Assembly: GCA_023255415.1 (NCBI GenBank)
Contig: JALRIN010000009.1
Span: forward strand, 1-64,000
Origin: Cypionkella sp.
Lineage (GTDB): Bacteria; Pseudomonadota; Alphaproteobacteria; Rhodobacterales; Rhodobacteraceae
DNA length: 64,000 nt
Reading direction: 5' to 3'
Position numbers and translations under genes: made by a program. The stretch's first letter is position 1; each line of letters opens with the position of its first letter. Below the pieces are notes generated by a model. It was given only the letters and a program-made list of their open reading frames with translations, did no database searches and was not told the DNA's origin. Below are positions 58,193-64,000 of the stretch, piece by piece.

Positions 58193-60961
58193 ATGACGAC
58201 GCAACCCAAGATAAACCTCTCGCCCAAGGTCTCGGATGAGGTGCGCCGCACCACCTGCTATATGTGTGCCTGCCGCTGCGGCATCAATGTGCATCTGAAA
58301 TCGGGCAGCGTGTCTTATATCGAAGGCAATCGCGATCATCCGGTGAACAAGGGCGTGCTTTGCGCCAAGGGGGCGTCGGGCATCATGCAGGTCAAGGCGC
58401 CAAGCCGGTTGCGCGCGCCGCTGCGCCGTGTCGGGCCGCGCGGCTCTGGCGCATTCGAAGAAATCTCTTGGGACGAGGCCTTGGCGCTTGCGGTCAGCTG
58501 GATGAAGCCTTTGCGCGAAACAGCGCCCGAGAAATTCGCCTTTTTCACCGGCCGCGATCAAAGCCAAAGCCTGACGGGCTGGTGGGCGCAGGCGTTCGGC
58601 ACGCCAAATTACGCGGCCCATGGCGGTTTTTGTTCGGTGAATATGGCGGCGGGGGGGATCTATACCATTGGTGGCGCGTTTTGGGAATTTGGTCAGCCCG
58701 ATTGGGAGCGCACCAAGATGTTCGTGCTGTTTGGCGTTGCCGAAGATCACGACAGCAACCCGATCAAGATCGGTCTGGGCAAGCTGAAAGAGCGCGGCGC
58801 CAAGGTGGTAGGGATCAACCCCATTCGCACCGGCTATAATGCGGTGGCAGATGATTGGTATGGCATCACGCCGGGAACCGACGGGCTGTTGATCCTGTCG
58901 TTGATCCATTGCTTGTTGCAGGCGGGCAAGATTGATCTGGACTATCTGGCGCAATTCACCAACGCGCCTTTGTTGGTGATCGAAGACGGGCCGGAAAAGG
59001 GCCTGATCCTGAAGAACGCCGAAAGCCAGCCCTTTGTGATTGACAAGCGCACCGGCGCGCCTGCGCCTTGGGATGGTCTGGGCGTGCAGCCCGATCTGGG
59101 CGCTGTCTATCAGGGCCATCGCACGGTGTTTCAGCATATGGCCGAACGCTATCTGTCGCCCGATTATGCCCCCGAGGCAGTGGCCGAGCGCTGCGGCATT
59201 CCCGCCGCCCGTATCCGGTCTTTGGCCGCAGAACTGGCTGATGTCGCCTTTACCCAAGCCATCGAGATTGACCAGCCTTGGACCGATTTTCGCGGCAATG
59301 CCCATGCAAAAATGACTGGCCGCCCAGTCAGCTTTCACGCCATGCGCGGGATTTCCGCCCATGCCAACGGCTTTCAAACCGCTCGCGCGCTGCATCTGTT
59401 GCAGATCGTGCTGGGTACGGTCGAGGTGCCCGGCGGCTACCGCCTGAAGCCGCCATACCCCAAACCGGTCGAGGCCCATCCCACCCCGCATTTCACCAGC
59501 GCGCCCGGCAAGCCGCTGTCTGGCCCGCATCTGGGCTATGTGCGCGGGCCGGAAAATCTGGCGCTTTTGCCCGATGGGTCCCCTGCGCGGATCGACAAAG
59601 CCTTTACTTGGGAAAACCCGCTCTCGGCGCATGGCCTGATGCATATGCTGATCCCCAACGCCCATGCCGGCGATCCCTATAAGATCGACACGCTGTTGCT
59701 TTATATGGCAAATATGGCATGGAATTCCTCGATGAATTCGGCGGCGGTGATGCAGATGCTGACCGATAAGACCGAAGACGGCGACTATGTCATCCCGCGC
59801 ATTATCTATTCGGATGCCTATGCCTCTGAAATGGTGGCCTATGCCGATCTGATCTTGCCTGACACCACCTATCTTGAACGCCATGATTGCATCAGCCTGC
59901 TGGATCGCCCTATCTCGGAGCCTGATGCGGCGGGTGACAGCATCCGCTGGCCGGTGGTCGAGCCTGACCGCGATGTGCGCCCGTTCCAATCGGTGTTGCT
60001 GGATCTGGGCGCGCGGCTGGGGCTTGCGCCCATGGTCAAGGAAGATGGCTCGCCAAAGTTCAAGGATTATGCCGATTACATCGTCAACCACATCCGCAGG
60101 CCGGGGGTGGGGCCGCTGATCGGTTATCGTGGCGATGGCAGTGCCGAGGGGCGCGGAGATGCCAACCCCGAACAGATCAACCGCTATATCGAAAACGGCG
60201 GCTTTTATCAGGCGCATATCCCGGCCGAGGCCAGCTTTTACAAACCCTGGAACGCGCGCTACCAAGATTGGGCGGTGGAAACCTCGCTTTACGAGACGCC
60301 GCAGCCCTATCTTTTCACCATCTGGTCCGAACCGCTGCGTCGCTTTCAGATGGCGGGCGAGGGTTTGGGCGCGCATCAGCCACCCGAACATCTGCGCGCG
60401 GGCTTGATGCAAACCATGGATCCGCTGCCGATCTGGTATGAACCCGCCCCCGAGCCTGACTATCCGCTGCATGCGCTGACCCAGCGGCCGATGGATATGT
60501 ATCATTCCTGGGGCTCGCAAAACGCTTGGCTGCGCCAGATCCGGGGGATGAACTATCTGTATTTGCCGACCAAGGTTTGGAAAGACAACGGCTTTGAGGC
60601 CGGCGATTATGCCCGGGTCAGCTCGCGCAATGGCACGATCGTGGTGCCGGTGGCGCATATGGCGGCGCTGAACGAACACACGGTTTGGACATGGAACGCG
60701 ATTGGCAAGCGTAAGGGCGCTTGGGCCTTGGATGAAGACGCGCCCGAGACGACCGAAGGGTTCTTGCTGAACCATCTGATTTCTGAACTGCTGCCCGATC
60801 AGGGCGACGGGCGGCGCAGGTCTAATTCGGATCCTGTCACCGGGCAGGCGGCTTGGTTTGATCTGAAGGTTAAAATCGAACGCGTCGGGCCGCGCGATGC
60901 AGCCGAGCCAGGCTTCGGCGCCATCCCGCGCGCTGTGCCACAAGGAGGAGACCGGCCATGA
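58193..60961 (+). CDS. soeA: Molybdopterin oxidoreductase, SoeA-like sulfite dehydrogenase catalytic subunit
   Basis: 922 aa with the 4Fe-4S motif Cys22-x2-Cys25-x3-Cys29...Cys57 and bis-MGD domains typical of the DMSO-reductase family. GGFCSVNMAAGG supplies the probable Cys Mo ligand. There is no Tat signal, so it acts in the cytoplasm like SoeA of purple sulfur and Roseobacter-type bacteria. The AGGAGGG site precedes the start. Genes soeB and soeC follow with overlaps. Formate dehydrogenase is the chief alternative name, but the taurine context and the DmsC-type anchor favour sulfite oxidation. Confidence 0.83.
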   Translation: MTTQPKINLSPKVSDEVRRTTCYMCACRCGINVHLKSGSVSYIEGNRDHPVNKGVLCAKGASGIMQVKAPSRLRAPLRRVGPRGSGAFEEISWDEALALAVSWMKPLRETAPEKFAFFTGRDQSQSLTGWWAQAFGTPNYAAHGGFCSVNMAAGGIYTIGGAFWEFGQPDWERTKMFVLFGVAEDHDSNPIKIGLGKLKERGAKVVGINPIRTGYNAVADDWYGITPGTDGLLILSLIHCLLQAGKIDLDYLAQFTNAPLLVIEDGPEKGLILKNAESQPFVIDKRTGAPAPWDGLGVQPDLGAVYQGHRTVFQHMAERYLSPDYAPEAVAERCGIPAARIRSLAAELADVAFTQAIEIDQPWTDFRGNAHAKMTGRPVSFHAMRGISAHANGFQTARALHLLQIVLGTVEVPGGYRLKPPYPKPVEAHPTPHFTSAPGKPLSGPHLGYVRGPENLALLPDGSPARIDKAFTWENPLSAHGLMHMLIPNAHAGDPYKIDTLLLYMANMAWNSSMNSAAVMQMLTDKTEDGDYVIPRIIYSDAYASEMVAYADLILPDTTYLERHDCISLLDRPISEPDAAGDSIRWPVVEPDRDVRPFQSVLLDLGARLGLAPMVKEDGSPKFKDYADYIVNHIRRPGVGPLIGYRGDGSAEGRGDANPEQINRYIENGGFYQAHIPAEASFYKPWNARYQDWAVETSLYETPQPYLFTIWSEPLRRFQMAGEGLGAHQPPEHLRAGLMQTMDPLPIWYEPAPEPDYPLHALTQRPMDMYHSWGSQNAWLRQIRGMNYLYLPTKVWKDNGFEAGDYARVSSRNGTIVVPVAHMAALNEHTVWTWNAIGKRKGAWALDEDAPETTEGFLLNHLISELLPDQGDGRRRSNSDPVTGQAAWFDLKVKIERVGPRDAAEPGFGAIPRAVPQGGDRP

Positions 60962-61689
60962 CCGCTTTGCCGCAGACCACTGCCAAGAAACTGGGGCTGG
61001 TGATTGATCTGGACACCTGCGTCGGCTGTCAGGCCTGCGTGACCGCCTGCAAGGGCTGGAACGATCAGGGCGCGGGCCTGTCTGATCAGCAGCCATATGG
61101 TGCGGATCCGTCGGGAACCTTCCTAAACCGTGTTCACAGCTTTCAGGTGCAACCCGTTGAGGGTGAAGCACAAATCGTCAATTTTCCGCGCAGCTGTCTG
61201 CATTGCGAAGACGCGCCTTGCGTGACGGTTTGCCCCACTGGCGCCAGCTATAAACGCGCCGAGGATGGCATTGTTTTGGTCAATGAAGATGCCTGTATCG
61301 GCTGCGGGCTTTGTGCTTGGGCCTGTCCCTACGGCGCGCGCGAGTTGGATCAGGCGGCGGGAGTGATGAAGAAATGCACGCTTTGCGTGGACCGCATTTA
61401 TAACGAAAACCTGCCCGAGGAAGACCGCGAACCGGCCTGCGTGCGCGGTTGCCCGACCGGCGCGCGGCATTTTGGCGATTTCGCCGATCCTGACAGCAAG
61501 GTCAGCAAACTGACCGCCGCGCGCGATGGCTATGCGCTGATGCCCGATCTGGGCACCAAGCCGGTGAACCGCTATCTGCCACCGCGCAAAAAGGATTTGC
61601 GCCACGAGGCCAGTCTTTTGGCACCATTGTTGGATATTCAGGCCAAGGGCTTTGCCGGCTGGCTTGACCGTGTTTTGGGGAAAATCTGA
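60958..61689 (+). CDS. soeB: SoeB-like 4Fe-4S electron-transfer subunit
   Basis: 243 aa with four ferredoxin-type Cys clusters: CVGCQACVTACKGWN, CLHCEDAPCVTVCPTG, CIGCGLCAWACPYG, and CTLCVDRIYNE with ACVRGCPTGARHFGDF. It conducts electrons from SoeA to the membrane subunit SoeC. No signal peptide. Start overlaps the soeA stop by four bases. Confidence 0.9.
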   Translation: MTALPQTTAKKLGLVIDLDTCVGCQACVTACKGWNDQGAGLSDQQPYGADPSGTFLNRVHSFQVQPVEGEAQIVNFPRSCLHCEDAPCVTVCPTGASYKRAEDGIVLVNEDACIGCGLCAWACPYGARELDQAAGVMKKCTLCVDRIYNENLPEEDREPACVRGCPTGARHFGDFADPDSKVSKLTAARDGYALMPDLGTKPVNRYLPPRKKDLRHEASLLAPLLDIQAKGFAGWLDRVLGKI

Positions 61690-62555
61690 TGCATCCGGCA
61701 CCTTCTGTTATCCTCTTTTCGGTTTTCTCGGGCATGGGCTTTGGGCTACTGGCGTTTTTGGGCTTTGGCTTTGTGCACGCTGCGGGCTGGATCGCCTTTT
61801 TGTGGTGGGGTTTGGGCTATGGCCTTGCGGTAATTGGGCTTCTGGCGGCAAGCTTTCACTTGGGCAACCCCAAGAACGCGCTGAAGGCCTTTAGCCAATG
61901 GCGCACAAGCTGGCTCAGCCGCGAGGCTTGGGCCTCGGTTGCGACGCTGCTGCTGCTGGCGCCGATGGCGCTGTCAGATTGGCTGGGCTTGGGGCTTTGG
62001 CGCGGCTTTGGCTGTTTGGGCGCGGTGCTGGCCTTGGTGACGGTCTTTACCACCGCGATGATCTATACCCAGATCAAAGCCGTGCCGCGCTGGCATCATT
62101 GGAGCACGCCGCTGGTGTTTCTGGCCTTTGCGCTGACGGGGGGGGCGGTGCTGGCGGGGCTGGCGGTGGCGCAGGTCTTGCTGGCGGGGCTGGTGGCGCT
62201 GTTGCTGCTGGTCTGGCGGATTGGCGATGGACAATTCGCGCGCGCGGGCCAAAGCATGAATAGCGCCACAGGCTTGCAGGGCGATATTTCGGTGTTCGAG
62301 CGCGGCCATACCGCGGGCAACTATCTGCTGCGCGAGATGATCTATGTGGTGGGGCGCAAACATGCGGCCAAGCTGCGCGTGCTGTCCTTGGTGCTGGTGG
62401 GGCCGCTGCCCGCGCTGGTGCTGGCACTGTCGGGGCTGGCGGTTTGGGGCTTTGCAGTGGCGGCGCTGCTGCATCTGACTGGCGCTTTGATGGTGCGCTG
62501 GTTGTTTTTCGCCCAAGCCGAGCATGTTGTGGGGCTTTATTACGGCGCAAGATAG
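61689..62555 (+). CDS. soeC: SoeC-like membrane anchor (DmsC family)
   Basis: 288 aa with about eight membrane spans. DmsC-type features: GLLAASFHLGNPKNALKAFSQWRTSWLSREAW near the N-terminus and GHTAGNYLLREMIYVVGRKHA. Holds the Soe complex on the inner face of the membrane and passes electrons to the quinone pool. TGATG overlap with soeB. Confidence 0.88.
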   Translation: MHPAPSVILFSVFSGMGFGLLAFLGFGFVHAAGWIAFLWWGLGYGLAVIGLLAASFHLGNPKNALKAFSQWRTSWLSREAWASVATLLLLAPMALSDWLGLGLWRGFGCLGAVLALVTVFTTAMIYTQIKAVPRWHHWSTPLVFLAFALTGGAVLAGLAVAQVLLAGLVALLLLVWRIGDGQFARAGQSMNSATGLQGDISVFERGHTAGNYLLREMIYVVGRKHAAKLRVLSLVLVGPLPALVLALSGLAVWGFAVAALLHLTGALMVRWLFFAQAEHVVGLYYGAR

Positions 62556-62565
62556 GGCGGGTTAT

Positions 62566-64000
62566 ATGCTGCGAGCGATTGTTGCGAGTGTCTTAATTGC
62601 CCTGTCGCTGGCGGTGCTGGAATATGCCCGCTGGGGCGTGCAGATCCGCAGCTTTCAGGTTGGGCAAACCCCGGTGACCGAATATGCGCGGCGCGGCGCA
62701 GATGGCCCTGTGGTGGTGGTGGCGCACGGCTTTGCCGGATCGCAGCAGATGATGCAGGGCTATGCGCTGCCGCTGGCGCAGGCGGGGTATCGGGTGTTTG
62801 TGTTTGAATTTCTGGGCCATGGCCGCAATCCGGTGCCGATGTCGGGGGATGTGACTTCGGTGGATGGCACCACGCGGCTGTTGGTCGATCAAACCCGTAC
62901 GGTGATTGATGCCGTGTCGCCAATCACGGGGCAGGTGGCTTTGCTGGGCCATTCGATGGCGACCGATATTTTGTTGCGCGCCGCCAAAGAGCGCAGCGAT
63001 ATCGGCCCGATGGTGCTGATTTCGGCCTTTTCAAACGAGATAACCGCGCGCTATCCGGCCAATCTTTTGCTAGTGGCAGGCGCTTGGGAGCCGGGTTTGC
63101 GCGCCTTTGGCCTTGGCGCTTTGCGCATGGTCGCAGCGCATGCGCCCGAGGGCAGCACGGCGCAAAGCGGCGATGTGATCCGCCGCGCAGTTGCGGCGCC
63201 TTTTAGCGAACATGTCTCGGTCTTGCACAGCCGCCGCGCGCGGGCCGAGGCGGTTTCTTGGCTGAACCTTGCCTATGGCCGCAGCGCAGCTCCGGCGATC
63301 GTGCCAACGGGCTGGGCGATCTTGGGGCTGCTGGCGGGGCTGGTGCTGCTGTTTCGCCCGATTGTGGCCTTGCTGGCTCTGCAAAGCCGTGCGGTGCTGG
63401 CTCCAAGCGGTGGGCAAATGGCGGCTTTGCTGATTTTACCGGCGCTGATTGCGCCGCCGATTGCGGTTTGGATCGATCCACATTTTCTGCCGGTGCTGGT
63501 GGCCGATTATCTGGGGCTGCATCTGTTTCTATATGGTCTGCTGCAACTGGCGATGCTGGCGCTTTGGCGGCGGCTAGATCTGCGGCTGAATTGGGCGGGC
63601 TTGGCGCTGCTGCTGGGCTGGTGCGCGGTCTTTGGTCTGGGGCTTGACCGCTATGCGGCGAACTTCTGGCCCACCACGGGTCGGCTTTGGATCATTGCGG
63701 TGCTCAGCCTGGGCGCGGTGCCCTATATGTTGGCCGATTGCGCGCTGACAGCTCAATCGGGGCTGGCGCGGCGCTTTGCGGTGCGGGCGGGGTTTTTGGC
63801 CTCGCTGGGGCTGGCGGTGGCGCTGGATTTCAAGGGGCTGTTTTTCCTTTTGCTGATCGCGCCGGTGATGGTGCTGTTCTATCTGGTCTTTGGCAGCATG
63901 GGGCGCGAGGTGTCGCACCGCAGCGGACCAATGGCTGCGGGGCTGGCGTTGGGGGTGGTGCTGGCTTGGGCCTTGGGCGTCAGCTTTCCGCTGTTTCAAA
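62566..64000 (+). CDS. Alpha/beta-hydrolase with C-terminal membrane helices (truncated by window end)
   Basis: 478 codons visible with no stop. A short hydrophobic N-terminal helix is followed by an alpha/beta-hydrolase fold at ~45-200: VVVVAHGFAGSQQMMQGYALPLAQAGYRVFVFEFLGHGRNP, then LLGHSMATDILLRAA with the nucleophile Ser in GHSMA. From ~235 on, six or more hydrophobic segments follow. It begins 10 bp after soeC, so may belong to the operon. Substrate unknown. Confidence 0.8.
   Translation, partial: MLRAIVASVLIALSLAVLEYARWGVQIRSFQVGQTPVTEYARRGADGPVVVVAHGFAGSQQMMQGYALPLAQAGYRVFVFEFLGHGRNPVPMSGDVTSVDGTTRLLVDQTRTVIDAVSPITGQVALLGHSMATDILLRAAKERSDIGPMVLISAFSNEITARYPANLLLVAGAWEPGLRAFGLGALRMVAAHAPEGSTAQSGDVIRRAVAAPFSEHVSVLHSRRARAEAVSWLNLAYGRSAAPAIVPTGWAILGLLAGLVLLFRPIVALLALQSRAVLAPSGGQMAALLILPALIAPPIAVWIDPHFLPVLVADYLGLHLFLYGLLQLAMLALWRRLDLRLNWAGLALLLGWCAVFGLGLDRYAANFWPTTGRLWIIAVLSLGAVPYMLADCALTAQSGLARRFAVRAGFLASLGLAVALDFKGLFFLLLIAPVMVLFYLVFGSMGREVSHRSGPMAAGLALGVVLAWALGVSFPLFQ

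Noticed and set aside
58121..61171. A 1016-codon open frame on the strand opposite to soeA
   Set aside because: It mirrors a strongly conserved molybdoenzyme gene, is rich in His, Arg and Gln as expected for antisense of GC-rich DNA, and matches no family.
58193..62555. Formate dehydrogenase as the name for the molybdoenzyme operon
   Set aside because: No FdhD or Tat signal nearby, a DmsC-type anchor and the taurine/sulfite context fit SoeABC better; kept only as an alternative.
1..64000. CRISPR arrays
   Set aside because: No regularly spaced repeat-spacer series was seen anywhere in the window.

Overview
The window looks like chromosome from a Rhodobacteraceae-type alphaproteobacterium. 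The reasons are GC-rich coding sequence, many ATGA or GTGA stop/start overlaps, the ppiD-trpE neighbourhood, a TauR/Tpa/Xsc/SoeABC taurine-sulfite block, and proteins that read like Rhodobacterales orthologues. The taxonomic call is inference; no rRNA is present.

Layout. 1-5.5 kb (minus strand): trpE (cut by the window edge), ppiD, feoB, feoA, with an iron-type operator upstream of feoA. 5.9-7.5 kb (plus): an SDR dehydrogenase plus an FAH-family hydrolase, a pair typical of non-phosphorylative deoxy-sugar acid breakdown. 7.5-16.3 kb: an alpha-galactoside/galactose block. It holds an ABC importer (ATPase, binding protein, two permeases), an IclR regulator, a GH36 alpha-galactosidase, a galactose-dehydrogenase-like SDR whose catalytic Lys position is Asn, and 2-keto-3-deoxygalactonokinase. 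16.3-17.0 kb: a lone TIR-like effector with a small TBP-like N-terminal module, a likely defence gene.

17.2-39.3 kb: a putative 22-kb integrative element. It is bounded by an 18-bp exact direct repeat, whose right copy is the 3' end of tRNA-Glu(TTC). The left 5 kb carries a tyrosine integrase, an unknown protein, an AlpA-like regulator, a small protein, a D5-type primase/helicase and a 17-bp inverted repeat that may be a replication site. The remaining ~16 kb is metabolic cargo: DUF3726 protein, an unknown 555-aa protein, an M19-dipeptidase-like protein lacking the usual N-terminal metal motif, an aldehyde dehydrogenase, a ProVWX-type quaternary-amine importer, an Ldh2-family dehydrogenase, LysR and GlxA/AraC regulators, heterotetrameric sarcosine oxidase (soxBDAG) and a dead IS3 transposase. 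The region appears dedicated to uptake and demethylation of betaine-like or N-methylated amino compounds.

39.4-49.4 kb: MltB-like murein transglycosylase, a XylFH plus single-domain ATPase sugar importer with a divergent ROK regulator, a 52-aa membrane protein, an Rrf2 regulator, a GbcA-like Rieske oxygenase and a fused alpha/beta 2-oxoacid dehydrogenase E1.

49.5-62.6 kb (all plus strand): a taurine dissimilation block: tpa, tauR, xsc, TauE-type exporter, ackA, modBC and soeABC. Tpa converts taurine to sulfoacetaldehyde, and Xsc converts that to sulfite and acetyl phosphate. AckA can turn acetyl phosphate into acetate and ATP. Sulfite is exported (TauE) or oxidised by the cytoplasm-facing molybdoenzyme SoeABC, with ModBC helping supply molybdate. 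Paired direct repeats of a TauR-like box, 23 bp apart, lie before both tpa and xsc. The window ends inside an alpha/beta-hydrolase membrane protein gene.
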